NCBI GenBank assembly: GCA_900319595.1
Contig: ONOZ01000054.1
Location: 1-20,784 of the forward strand
Length of the DNA stretch: 20,784 bases
Direction of reading: 5' to 3'
Source: an uncultured Bacteroidales bacterium
Lineage (GTDB): Bacteria; Bacteroidota; Bacteroidia; Bacteroidales; P3
Positions 13,885-20,784 of this stretch are shown here, piece after piece. A program made the position numbers and the translations under genes. The notes below the pieces were generated by a model, which saw nothing but the letters and a program-made list of their open reading frames with translations, did no database searches and was not told the DNA's origin. The first letter of the stretch is position 1. The number at the start of each line of letters is the position of its first letter.

Positions 13885-15435
13885 ATGGATAAGGATTTAA
13901 TAATTGATGTAAAAGAATCGGGAGTTGAAATTGCGTTATTGGAAGACAAAAAATTAGTAGAACTTCATAAAGATAACCCAAGGCAGGATTATGTGGCGGG
14001 TAATATCTATCTTGGGCAAGTGAAGAAAATTATGGCAGGATTAAATTCTGCTTTTGTAGATGTAGGGGCAGGTAAAGACGGTTTTCTTCACTATTTGGAT
14101 TTGGGACACAATTTCCTAAAAATGCAAGATTTTGTAAAAAAATGCATATCTGGAAATACAGAAGGTGTATTTTCTCAAAAAAGACAAATACCCGACCTTA
14201 ATAAAAACGGCATAATATCTGATGTTTTGAAACAAGGGCAATTGGTTTTGGTACAAATAACTAAAGAACCAATATCTACCAAGGGTCCGCGATTGAGTTC
14301 AGAAATTTCATTTGCAGGCAGATACATAGTATTAGTGCCGTTTGAAAGTAAAATAACTGTTTCTCAAAAGATAAAAAGCATTGAAGAACGTAAGCGGTTA
14401 AGACGACTTTTGACAAGTATTCAGCCCGAAAATTGTGGATTGATAATAAGGACGGCTGCCGAGGGGAAGAGTGTTGCCGAATTAGATGCAGATGTAAAGG
14501 ATTTATATTCTAAGTGGGAGTCTATAATCAATAATCTAAAAAACGCTCTACCTCCAAAAAAACTTGTCAGCGAGTCAGATTCTGCTATAGTTTCTGTCAG
14601 GGAGATGCTTAGTGAGGAGTTTAGCAATATATATGTAAATAACGAAAAAATATATAACGACCTTAGGGACTATTTGCAAAAGATTTATCCCGACAAAAAA
14701 GAGATATTGCATCATTATAAATTACAAACGCCAATATTTGAGCAGTTTAGTATTGATAATCAAATAAAAAGTTCGTTTGGCAAGGTTGTAACCATACGTT
14801 CAGGGATTTATTTGGTTATAGAACAAACAGAGGCTATGGCAGTAATAGATGTTAATAGTGGTCCTCGTCAAAAGGCTTCACAAGACCAAGAAGAAAACGC
14901 ACTAATGGTGAATACTGAGGCAGCGTTGGAGATTGCAAGACAGATGCGATTAAGGGATATGGGAGGCATAATAGTGATTGATTTCATTGATATGGTTTCT
15001 AAGGCAAATTGCAAGAAACTTTACGACACAATGCGTGAGGAACTTTCCAAAGATAAGGCTCGTCATACAGTTTTACCATTGAGTAAGTTTTGTTTGATGC
15101 AAATCACCCGTCAAAGAGTGCGACCTATAATAGATGTTGAGGTAACAGAATTATGTCCTACGTGTGCAGGAAGTGGTAAAGTGAAATCTTCTATAAGTGT
15201 TGTCAATAACATTCGTAGCGATGTCAAGTTTTTGGCACGAGAACAGAACGAGAAACTCTTGACAATAGTAATGCATCCATTTGTTGCGGCGTATCTAACA
15301 AAAGGATTTTGGTTTAAACCTTATCATAAATGGCAAAAAGAATATAAAATTAAACTAAAAATTGTTGCATCAAATGATTTGGCTGTAACAGAGTATTTGT
15401 TTTTGAATACCAATGGTGATAAAATAGAAATGTAG
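13885..15435 (+). CDS. rng: Ribonuclease E/G (RNase G type)
   Basis: A 516-residue single-strand-specific endoribonuclease for rRNA/tRNA processing and mRNA decay. The N-terminus contains the S1-type domain (NIYLGQVKKIMAGLNSAFVDVG at about 40-61), with a longer insertion than in E. coli RNase G. The DNase I-like catalytic part carries the metal-binding aspartates D322 in IDVNSG and D366 in IVIDFIDM. The Zn-link C424-x2-C427 (CPTCAGSG) that makes the dimer is present. There is no long disordered scaffold tail as in E. coli RNase E, so no degradosome platform is visible. It is the last gene before a strong terminator. Confidence 0.95.
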   Translation: MDKDLIIDVKESGVEIALLEDKKLVELHKDNPRQDYVAGNIYLGQVKKIMAGLNSAFVDVGAGKDGFLHYLDLGHNFLKMQDFVKKCISGNTEGVFSQKRQIPDLNKNGIISDVLKQGQLVLVQITKEPISTKGPRLSSEISFAGRYIVLVPFESKITVSQKIKSIEERKRLRRLLTSIQPENCGLIIRTAAEGKSVAELDADVKDLYSKWESIINNLKNALPPKKLVSESDSAIVSVREMLSEEFSNIYVNNEKIYNDLRDYLQKIYPDKKEILHHYKLQTPIFEQFSIDNQIKSSFGKVVTIRSGIYLVIEQTEAMAVIDVNSGPRQKASQDQEENALMVNTEAALEIARQMRLRDMGGIIVIDFIDMVSKANCKKLYDTMREELSKDKARHTVLPLSKFCLMQITRQRVRPIIDVEVTELCPTCAGSGKVKSSISVVNNIRSDVKFLAREQNEKLLTIVMHPFVAAYLTKGFWFKPYHKWQKEYKIKLKIVASNDLAVTEYLFLNTNGDKIEM

Positions 15436-15467
15436 AAACGTATTTTCGTATTTTCTATAATAGAATG

Positions 15468-15496
15468 AGGTTATCTAATATCAGATAACCTTTTTT
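15468..15496 (+). terminator. Intrinsic terminator after rng
   Basis: AGGTTATCT (15468-15476) and AGATAACCT (15483-15491) form a perfect 9-bp stem with a 6-nt loop, followed by six T. Confidence 0.88.
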
Positions 15497-15535
15497 GTGG
15501 CTTTAAGATAAAACACAAAACTTTATATACATTTT

Positions 15536-15566
15536 TTTGCAAGTTAAAAAAAACTTCGTACCTTTG
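15536..15566 (+). promoter_or_regulatory. Promoter of the glutaminyl cyclase-capD operon (TTTG-N19-TACCTTTG)
   Basis: TTTG at 15536-15539, 19 nt, TACCTTTG at 15559-15566, followed by CA; the ATG is 35 nt downstream. Full consensus. Confidence 0.78.
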
Positions 15567-15601
15567 CAAAACCTTTGAAAATCCTATAAAAACGACAAAG
15601 A

Positions 15602-16603
15602 ATGAATACTAAATGTTTGATAATTGCTTTGATATGTGCTATTTTGTTATTTGCGTGTAATAAAAAAGAGACTCAAACGAATGAAGAGACTTTTGTGAAT
15701 TACAAAGACGTAAAAATACCAGATTTCAATGCAGATAGTGCTTATTATTTTGTAAAAAAACAATGTGATTTTGGACCGCGTACTCCTGAATCTCAATCTG
15801 CAAATGATTGTGCCGAATTTCTTATATCTTATTTGAAAAGTAAAGCCGATACGGTGTATGTTCAAAATTTTACTTCTACACTTTGGGACGGCAAACAAGT
15901 AAAAGGCACCAATATTATTGCTTCTTTCAATATAGAATCTACGGATAGAGTATTGTTTGCCTCGCATTGGGATTCTCGATTATGGGCTGACCATGATGAG
16001 GACCAAAGCAAACATAGACAATCCATAGATGGTGCAAATGATGGAGCAAGTGGAGTGGGTATATTATTAGAAATTGCACGTTTGATGCACAATAAAAATA
16101 CTAAACAAGGATTAGATTTAGTCCTTTTCGATTTGGAAGACCAAGGGGCACCTTATTGGGCAGAAAATCAACAGGAAGATCAAAGCGATTGGTGTTTGGG
16201 GTCGCAGTATTGGGCTCAAAATCTTCATATTCCTTATTATCGTGCAAAATATGGAATACTTTTGGATATGGTGGGCTATAAAGAATTGCGTTTTACCAAG
16301 GAAATGCAATCTATGGGCTATGCTTCGTCTATTATGAACAATGTTTGGAATATTGCAAGGGATTTGGGATACGAAAACATATTTGTAAATAATACCGATA
16401 ATGCAGTTATGGACGACCATGTGTGGATCAATCACTACGCAAAGATACCAACAATAGACATTGTGCAGAATAGTGCTAATCATTCTTTTTTTCCACATTG
16501 GCATACCACAAAGGATAATATTGACTGTATAGATAAAAACTCTCTTGCTATAGTTGGTAAAGTTATTTTGACAAGTTTCTTTGCTGCAGAGGAAAAACAA
16601 TAA
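15602..16603 (+). CDS. M28-family lipoprotein, probable glutaminyl-peptide cyclotransferase
   Basis: A 333-residue lipoprotein (lipobox LFAC, acylated Cys19) of the zinc peptidase M28 fold. H122 (SHWDSR), D147 (ANDGASG), E179 (FDLEDQG), D222 and H301 (PHWHTTKDN) mark the metal site. The pattern HWDSR..DGANDGASG..FPHWHT, with a Trp-rich active-site region, is that of type II glutaminyl cyclases, which Bacteroidota such as Porphyromonas gingivalis use to turn N-terminal Gln of exported proteins into pyroglutamate. The family normally binds one zinc (Asp, Glu, His). A plain aminopeptidase is the alternative, but the HWDSR and DLEDQGAP forms favour the cyclase. It has its own promoter; the next gene begins 1 nt after its stop. 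Confidence 0.8.
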   Translation: MNTKCLIIALICAILLFACNKKETQTNEETFVNYKDVKIPDFNADSAYYFVKKQCDFGPRTPESQSANDCAEFLISYLKSKADTVYVQNFTSTLWDGKQVKGTNIIASFNIESTDRVLFASHWDSRLWADHDEDQSKHRQSIDGANDGASGVGILLEIARLMHNKNTKQGLDLVLFDLEDQGAPYWAENQQEDQSDWCLGSQYWAQNLHIPYYRAKYGILLDMVGYKELRFTKEMQSMGYASSIMNNVWNIARDLGYENIFVNNTDNAVMDDHVWINHYAKIPTIDIVQNSANHSFFPHWHTTKDNIDCIDKNSLAIVGKVILTSFFAAEEKQ

Positions 16604-16604
16604 A

Positions 16605-18569
16605 ATGAATAAGTTATATATCAAAATGTTGCAACTGATTGGCAAGGTGATGTATAAGCGATATATTTCACCTTGGTTGATTATGGCAATAGATGGTATG
16701 CTTGTTGTGTTTTCTATATTCTTTACGGGTTGGATACTAAATATTAAAGAAACTTGGTTCAATTTCCCTTTTGACAATTATTCTATTAGATTCATTTTAT
16801 TGACTTTTTTCGTAACTATTTTTTGTATATTTTCTTTCAGAATCCATAGAAGTATAATTCGTTATTCGTCTTTTTCTGACATGTTACGTATTTTGGGGGC
16901 ATTGGTTTTCACAAACGTAGTCCTTTTGGCAATAAACTATATTTATAAATACACATCGGGGCAAGGGTTAGAAGATTTTTTCCCAAAACAACTAATAATA
17001 ACTAATTTCTTTGTTACTTACATTTTATTGTTTATGTTTCGTATGTTTGTTAGATGGTTATTTGAAAAAGCATATCATAATGGTACGGATTCAAGATTTA
17101 CAATCAAAACCTTTATTTTTGGAGCAGGACATACGGGAATAGCAACTGCCAATGCATTATTGTCTTCTGATACAAAGTATTACATAAAAGGTTTTTTAGA
17201 TGACGACAAAACTCTTACAGGTAGGACTATCCAGGGAATCAAAGTTTGGAATACAGACAAAGAAGAGTATATACTGAAATACAAAGATATAGACCAGTTA
17301 ATTATTGCAACTGGACGTATTAGTAATGAAAGAAAAGCCAAAATTTTTGAATTATGTTATCAAAACAATATCAAGGTTTTGACAGTTCCGCGTGTAAAAT
17401 ATTGGGTAGATGGCAAACTGAGTGAAAACAATATTAAAGAAATTCAAATTGAGGACCTGCTTGGACGGAAGGAAATTAAACCTAATACAGATGTTATAAA
17501 GAATGTTTTAGGTGGCAAGAGAATTTTGGTAAGCGGAGCCGCTGGAAGTATTGGTAGTGAGATTGTTAGACAATTGACAAACTACAATCCTACAATTCTT
17601 TTGTTAGATAATGCTGAAACTCCGCTATTTAATATTGAAAACGAATTGAAAGAAAAGTATCCACATGCTGAATATCAAATTATTATAGCAGACATTAGAA
17701 ATAAAAAGCATTTGGAAGATATTTTTATGAAATATCGCCCGCAGATTGTCTTTCATGCAGCCGCTTATAAGCACGTTCCAATGATGGAAAGGGAACCATA
17801 TGAAGCTGTTTTGACTAATGTTTTTGGCACCAAAAATATTGCCGAATTGAGTTTGAAGTATTCTGCCGAACGCTTCATAATGATTTCTACTGACAAGGCT
17901 GTCAATCCAACAAATGTTATGGGTGCGACCAAGCGTTATGCTGAAATGGTAGTGAAAAACATTGAAAACCTCAGCAAATTACAAAATAGTAATAACAATA
18001 CCTCAACTCTATTTACCATAACTCGTTTTGGCAATGTTTTAGGTTCAAATGGTAGCGTTATTCCAACATTTAAGAAACAAATTGCAAGTGGAGGACCTGT
18101 TACCGTTACACACAAAGAGATTACAAGGTATTTTATGACTATTGCAGAGGCTGCTCGTTTGGTGTTGGAGGCAGTTACTATGGGCAATGGTGGAGAAATT
18201 TTCCTTTTTGATATGGGACAACCGATTAAGATAGACGATTTGGCTCGCAAAATGATAAAACTTTCGGGATTAGAGCCTGAAAAAGATATTGAAATAAAAT
18301 ATAGCGGACTAAGGGCGGGAGAAAAACTTTATGAAGAATTACTTACAAACAAAGAAAACACTCTTCCGACCTATCATAAGAAAATATTTATTGCCAAAAG
18401 TGAGGAATGTTCTAATATAGAAATACAAAAATATTTGGACGAATTGCAACAAATTATAGAAAAACCTTTTGACCAAAATACTAATATGCAAATTGTTAAG
18501 AATATCAAATGTTTAGTCAAAACTTTCAAGTCTAACAATAGCGAATTTGCAGTTTTGGACACCGAATGA
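16605..18569 (+). CDS. Membrane-bound nucleotide-sugar 4,6-dehydratase, CapD/WbpM/PglF type
   Basis: A 654-residue enzyme of surface glycan synthesis. About four membrane helices lie in residues 22-150. A first Rossmann-like domain has FGAGHTG at 172-178. The catalytic SDR domain starts at GAAGSIG (311-317), followed by FHAAAYKHVPMME and STDKAVNPTNVMGATKR. In that last motif Met439 takes the place of the usual SDR Tyr, with Ser/Thr 428-429 and Lys443; this Met-for-Tyr swap is characteristic of the long WbpM/PglF-type UDP-GlcNAc 4,6-dehydratases. The product would be a UDP-4-keto-6-deoxy sugar for capsule, O-antigen or glycoprotein. A TTG at 16581 would overlap the upstream gene; the ATG at 16605 fits better. 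The substrate is inferred. Confidence 0.92.
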   Translation: MNKLYIKMLQLIGKVMYKRYISPWLIMAIDGMLVVFSIFFTGWILNIKETWFNFPFDNYSIRFILLTFFVTIFCIFSFRIHRSIIRYSSFSDMLRILGALVFTNVVLLAINYIYKYTSGQGLEDFFPKQLIITNFFVTYILLFMFRMFVRWLFEKAYHNGTDSRFTIKTFIFGAGHTGIATANALLSSDTKYYIKGFLDDDKTLTGRTIQGIKVWNTDKEEYILKYKDIDQLIIATGRISNERKAKIFELCYQNNIKVLTVPRVKYWVDGKLSENNIKEIQIEDLLGRKEIKPNTDVIKNVLGGKRILVSGAAGSIGSEIVRQLTNYNPTILLLDNAETPLFNIENELKEKYPHAEYQIIIADIRNKKHLEDIFMKYRPQIVFHAAAYKHVPMMEREPYEAVLTNVFGTKNIAELSLKYSAERFIMISTDKAVNPTNVMGATKRYAEMVVKNIENLSKLQNSNNNTSTLFTITRFGNVLGSNGSVIPTFKKQIASGGPVTVTHKEITRYFMTIAEAARLVLEAVTMGNGGEIFLFDMGQPIKIDDLARKMIKLSGLEPEKDIEIKYSGLRAGEKLYEELLTNKENTLPTYHKKIFIAKSEECSNIEIQKYLDELQQIIEKPFDQNTNMQIVKNIKCLVKTFKSNNSEFAVLDTE

Positions 18570-18580
18570 TTACAAAAAAT

Positions 18581-18612
18581 TTTGATTATTCCAAAATATT
18601 TATTTACCTTTG
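18581..18612 (+). promoter_or_regulatory. Promoter of the small lipoprotein-DUF362 unit (TTTG-N20-TACCTTTG)
   Basis: TTTG at 18581-18584, 20 nt, TACCTTTG at 18605-18612, followed by CA; the ATG is 29 nt downstream. It lies directly behind the capD stop. Confidence 0.68.
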
Positions 18613-18641
18613 CAACAATAAACCTCAAAAACTAAAAAAAT

Positions 18642-18818
18642 ATGGAAAACACGAAGAAATACATAAGTTTTATTATTTGTGGATTGATAGTTTTTGCTTG
18701 TGCGTTAGTTTGTGTATCGTGCGATACGGACGAATGTTTTGAAAAAGGCAATTACAAGTCATCTCAAATAAACAAAGCCGCTCCGGGAACCAATCCTAAT
18801 GTAGAAATAGATTGCTAA
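18642..18818 (+). CDS. Small lipoprotein of 58 residues, unknown function
   Basis: A short reading frame with its own promoter. MENTKKYISFIICGLIVFAC is a signal peptide, followed by the lipobox VSC with the acylated Cys at residue 27. The mature chain is only 32 residues, starts CDTDECFEKG, is rich in polar residues and ends in a Cys (C32 and C58 could form a disulfide in the periplasm). The start is supported by the consensus promoter 29 nt away, and the frame ends 37 nt before the DUF362 lipoprotein with no terminator between, so the two are likely co-transcribed. I recognise no family. Small entericidin-like lipoproteins are similar in size but I see no specific match. Confidence 0.65.
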   Translation: MENTKKYISFIICGLIVFACALVCVSCDTDECFEKGNYKSSQINKAAPGTNPNVEIDC

Positions 18819-18855
18819 AAGAACATTTAGTAACCCTAAAATATAAGTAAATAAT

Positions 18856-19851
18856 ATGAAAAGAGTATTTTTTGCATTGATGTTCTTTGCTATTGGAGTT
18901 TTTACACTTATCTCTTGTAGCAATAACGATAATACAGAAACATCAACACAAACCACTGCTGAAAATGAAAGTGTTGTTTATATGACTAACGAAATTACCC
19001 CCGAGAGTCTTGTAAAAATTTATGAAAAATTAGGGGTAAAGGCACAAGGTAAAGTCGGCATAAAAATTTCCACAGGCGAGGGAGAGGGCAAACACGCACT
19101 TAGTCCAGATTTTATTGCCCCTTTGGTAAATAAATTAGGAGCAAACATCGTAGAATGCAACACTGCATATATGGGAACGCGTCATAATTCGGAACTACAC
19201 CACAAGACAATCAACCAACACGGCTATAACAAGATTGCAACTGTGGATATATTGGACGAAGAAGGTGAGATAAAACTTCCAATAGAGAATGGCAAACATT
19301 TGAAATATGATATTGTCGGCTCACACATCAATAATTATGACTTTATTGTTAATTTGGCTCACTTCAAAGGACATCAAATGGCAGGTTTTGGTGGAGTGTT
19401 AAAGAATCAATCCATAGGTTTCGCATCTACTAATGGAAAAGCATACATTCATTCGGCGGGTAAATGGGAGAAAATGGACGAATTATGGGAAAAGTATATT
19501 GCCCAGCAGGACGATTTCACAGAAAGTATGGCAGAGGCAGCAAAGGCAATTGACGATAAGTTTAAAGGAAAAATTGTTTATATTGCTGTTATGAACAATA
19601 TGAGTATTGATTGCGATTGTAATGCAAATCCTGCTACTCCATTGATAAAAGATTATGGTATTTTGGCTTCCACAGACCCAGTTGCATTGGATAAGGCTTG
19701 TTTAGACATTATATATAATATGGAAGTAACCCCTGAAAACAATACGAAGCCTTTGATAGAGCGTATTGAGAAACAAAAAGGTGCTCATATATTAGAACAT
19801 GCTGAACAAATAGGACTTGGAAGCACTAAGTATAGGATTGAAAAACTATAA
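18856..19851 (+). CDS. DUF362-domain lipoprotein
   Basis: A 331-residue lipoprotein (MKRVFFALMFFAIGVFT, lipobox LISC, acylated Cys21, then a Ser/Asn/Thr-rich linker to about residue 40). The rest is a DUF362 domain. It begins with GKVGIKISTGEG (about 65-76), has an NIVECNTAYMGTRH strand, the DFIVNLAHFKGHQMAGFGG core (about 157-175) with conserved His, and a late D-P-V-A-LDKACLD segment. DUF362 proteins are often linked to ferredoxin-like clusters; here the usual CxxCxxC cluster motif is absent, though CDCN near residue 255 is notable. Biochemical role unknown. The signal places it in the periplasm, facing a membrane. It follows the 58-residue lipoprotein by 37 nt. Confidence 0.82.
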   Translation: MKRVFFALMFFAIGVFTLISCSNNDNTETSTQTTAENESVVYMTNEITPESLVKIYEKLGVKAQGKVGIKISTGEGEGKHALSPDFIAPLVNKLGANIVECNTAYMGTRHNSELHHKTINQHGYNKIATVDILDEEGEIKLPIENGKHLKYDIVGSHINNYDFIVNLAHFKGHQMAGFGGVLKNQSIGFASTNGKAYIHSAGKWEKMDELWEKYIAQQDDFTESMAEAAKAIDDKFKGKIVYIAVMNNMSIDCDCNANPATPLIKDYGILASTDPVALDKACLDIIYNMEVTPENNTKPLIERIEKQKGAHILEHAEQIGLGSTKYRIEKL

Positions 19852-19915
19852 ATTTCGTCTTACCATCTAAAATATTCTACATTTTTTGTCGGCAAGTCAA
19901 ATTTTTTAAATTTTT

Positions 19916-19946
19916 TTTGTTAATTCAAAAATTTTTTGTAAATTTG
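19916..19946 (+). promoter_or_regulatory. Promoter in front of RNA element copy 2 (TTTG-N19-TAAATTTG)
   Basis: TTTG at 19916-19919, 19 nt, TAAATTTG at 19939-19946, followed by CA. Full consensus and similar in sequence to the promoter of copy 1. I found no better promoter between here and the gene at 20368, so it may also drive that gene. Confidence 0.72.
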
Positions 19947-19951
19947 CAAAA

Positions 19952-20084
19952 TGAAAAATCGTACTGAAAAACAATGATTTAGAAAAAAGTGGAATAATCA
20001 GCGTGATTATTGAATTTTTTACGCAAGAAATTTTATTTTTCAGTGTGATTAAAAAAATAATAAGAGTACAGTTAAGAATTAGAG
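19952..20084 (+). ncRNA. Putative structured RNA, copy 2 of the dispersed repeat
   Basis: Aligns with copy 1 from the promoter to about 20083. P1: CGTACTGAAAAA (19960-19971) pairs with TTTTTCAGTGTG (20036-20047) over 12 bp with two G-U pairs. P2: AATAATCA-GCG-TGATTATT (19993-20011), 8 bp. P3: AATTTTTT (20013-20020) with AAGAAATT (20025-20032), loop ACGC, 8 bp with one G-U. Where the copies differ the pairing is kept: GCG in the 3' arm of copy 1 is GTG here, and the 5' arm changes so that A19963 pairs with T20044. The block with most changes (20024-20033) still folds back. A TTTTTT run at 20085-20090 follows but without a hairpin of its own. The transcript could stop at the terminator near 20275 or read on into the surface-protein gene as a leader. 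Stretch 20091-20175 shows nothing else I can interpret. Confidence 0.55.
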
Positions 20085-20175
20085 TTTTTTAATAAGAAAT
20101 AAATTGAAAAAATGATAAAATTATCCCTAAAAGAAAGCAAAAATAATTTCGTAACTACCTCATTATCAAGTATAT

Positions 20176-20188
20176 GGGGGGGGGGGGG
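20176..20188. repeat. Homopolymeric tract of 13 G
   Basis: Thirteen consecutive G in a very AT-rich intergenic region, directly followed by ATTTTTTG. Runs of this length slip during replication and are classic phase-variation sites. The tract is not within a protein gene; it lies between RNA copy 2 and the secreted protein gene at 20368. Assembly or sequencing length error is possible in such runs. Confidence 0.9.
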
Positions 20189-20234
20189 ATTTTTTGTTAT
20201 GCGATAAAGAAATATAATAAACAAAATATATACA

Positions 20235-20275
20235 ACGGCAGGCAAGTGCGGTAACTTGTTTGTCGTTTGTTTTTT
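20235..20275 (+). terminator. Intrinsic terminator or attenuator upstream of the surface-protein gene
   Basis: ACGGCAGGCAAGT (20235-20247) pairs with ACTTGTTTGTCGT (20254-20266) over 13 bp, three of them G-U, with loop GCGGTA and then TTGTTTTTT. The G-U pairs fall only on the plus-strand RNA, so it works in the plus direction. It ends 92 nt before the next ATG and could end RNA copy 2 or control read-through. Confidence 0.75.
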
Positions 20276-20367
20276 GTAGGAAAAAAAGTAAAATAAAAGT
20301 AATAACGTTAGAAAACAATAAGAAAATAAAAATAAAATTAGTATAAACCATTAAAATTTAAACAAGT

Positions 20368-20784
20368 ATGAGAAAATTTAGTTTCTTTATTGCAATATTC
20401 ATTATTGCTTTGGTGGGAAAGATAAACGCACAAACAGATTATGGCATTGAGGTTGCTGGGGTAAAAGTTACTTCTGCAAACTGCAATAGTATAACGGGAG
20501 CAAAGATTTCTGGCTCTGTGTCTTACAATCATGAGTCAAAGACCCTTACATTAGACAATGCAACAATTGATGGTTATATTGACTTTGATAAAGATTCAAG
20601 CAGGATTGCAGATATAACCATTACTCTTGTAGGGGCAAACGCTGTTGATGTTATTAAAAGTGTAAGTGGTACAAAAACAATAAATGGTACAGGCAGTTTA
20701 AAAGTAGTGGGTGAAATTAACTGTAAGTATGAGAAAAACACAATTATAGAGGATTGTACTATTGAAATGGATGCTACACCTAAA
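20368..20784 (+). CDS. Secreted surface-type protein, N-terminal part (cut by window end)
   Basis: The frame is open from the ATG at 20368 to the last base (139 codons, no stop). MRKFSFFIAIFIIALVG with INAQ is a signal peptide (cleavage about residue 22). The mature part starts with TDYGIEVAGVKVTSANCNSI and goes on with ISGSVSYNHESKTLTLDNATI, a pattern (xVAGVxVTSAN...G.VSYd..tkTLTLdnAtI) that I know from repeat-containing carbohydrate-binding-like domains of large secreted proteins of gut Bacteroidota and Firmicutes. Strands such as ADITITLVGANAV, TINGTGSLKVVG and NTIIEDCTIEMDA suggest a beta-solenoid-like continuation. Function unknown. It lies downstream of RNA copy 2, the G13 tract and a terminator. 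Confidence 0.7.
   Translation, partial: MRKFSFFIAIFIIALVGKINAQTDYGIEVAGVKVTSANCNSITGAKISGSVSYNHESKTLTLDNATIDGYIDFDKDSSRIADITITLVGANAVDVIKSVSGTKTINGTGSLKVVGEINCKYEKNTIIEDCTIEMDATPK

Noticed and set aside
16118..16777. Minus-strand frame of 219 codons
   Set aside because: It lies antisense to the well-supported glutaminyl cyclase and dehydratase genes and has the composition of a shadow frame.
8464..20084. The repeated element as a transposon or MITE
   Set aside because: No flanking target-site duplication or longer terminal inverted repeats could be seen, no transposase is nearby, and the conserved part starts with a promoter. The P1 arms alone are too short to count as transposon ends. Not fully excluded.
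20166..20351. Minus-strand frame of 61 codons ending in a proline run
   Set aside because: The proline run is only the translation of the G13 tract; no promoter, family resemblance or sensible start is seen.
1..20784. CRISPR arrays, tRNA or rRNA genes, integrases, prophage or insertion sequences
   Set aside because: Nothing of these types was recognised on either strand by reading; a tRNA or Rfam scan was not possible here.

Overview
The window is an AT-rich piece of chromosome from a member of the Bacteroidota, most likely Bacteroidales. Three things point there. First, a promoter of the type TTTG-N19/20-TAnnTTTG, usually ending TTTGCA, recurs in front of most transcription units, and Shine-Dalgarno sequences are weak or absent. 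Second, there are many SpII lipoproteins. Third, several gene types are typical of the phylum: the tiny AURKAIP1/COX24 protein next to HU and RNase G, an M28-type glutaminyl cyclase, and a membrane CapD-like dehydratase. I cannot name a genus.

Layout. 1-2152 (+): the 3' end of pssA, an orphan purS and queA. 2220-3356 (+): a secreted SpoIID/LytB-family protein. 3465-4859 (+): a sugar MFS transporter, convergent with an AlkD-type protein (4862-5551, -). 5672-7180 (+): a secreted beta-helix protein, convergent with thiH (7282-8406, -). 8407-8719 holds no protein gene but carries a promoter and copy 1 of a repeated, apparently structured RNA. 8720-12451 (-): the operon mreC-mreD-glycosyltransferase-UDP-GlcNAc 2-epimerase. 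12588-15435 (+): a lipoprotein, then HU, AURKAIP1/COX24 and RNase E/G. 15602-18569 (+): a glutaminyl cyclase-like lipoprotein and a CapD/WbpM-type dehydratase. 18642-19851 (+): a 58-residue lipoprotein and a DUF362 lipoprotein. 19852-20367 has no gene but holds RNA copy 2, a run of 13 G and an intrinsic terminator. 20368-20784 (+): the start of a secreted surface-type protein cut by the window edge.

Most genes are housekeeping or cell-envelope functions: phospholipid, peptidoglycan and cell shape, surface polysaccharide (2-epimerase, GT4 transferase, 4,6-dehydratase) and lipoproteins. The most unusual signal is the pair of intergenic elements near 8464-8631 and 19916-20083. They share a promoter and about 110 nt that align without gaps (about 85% identity by hand count). 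Their differences keep the same fold: an outer stem enclosing two hairpins. They look like two members of a small-RNA or leader-RNA family. The second lies upstream of a G13 tract, a terminator and a surface-protein gene, an arrangement that could be switchable.
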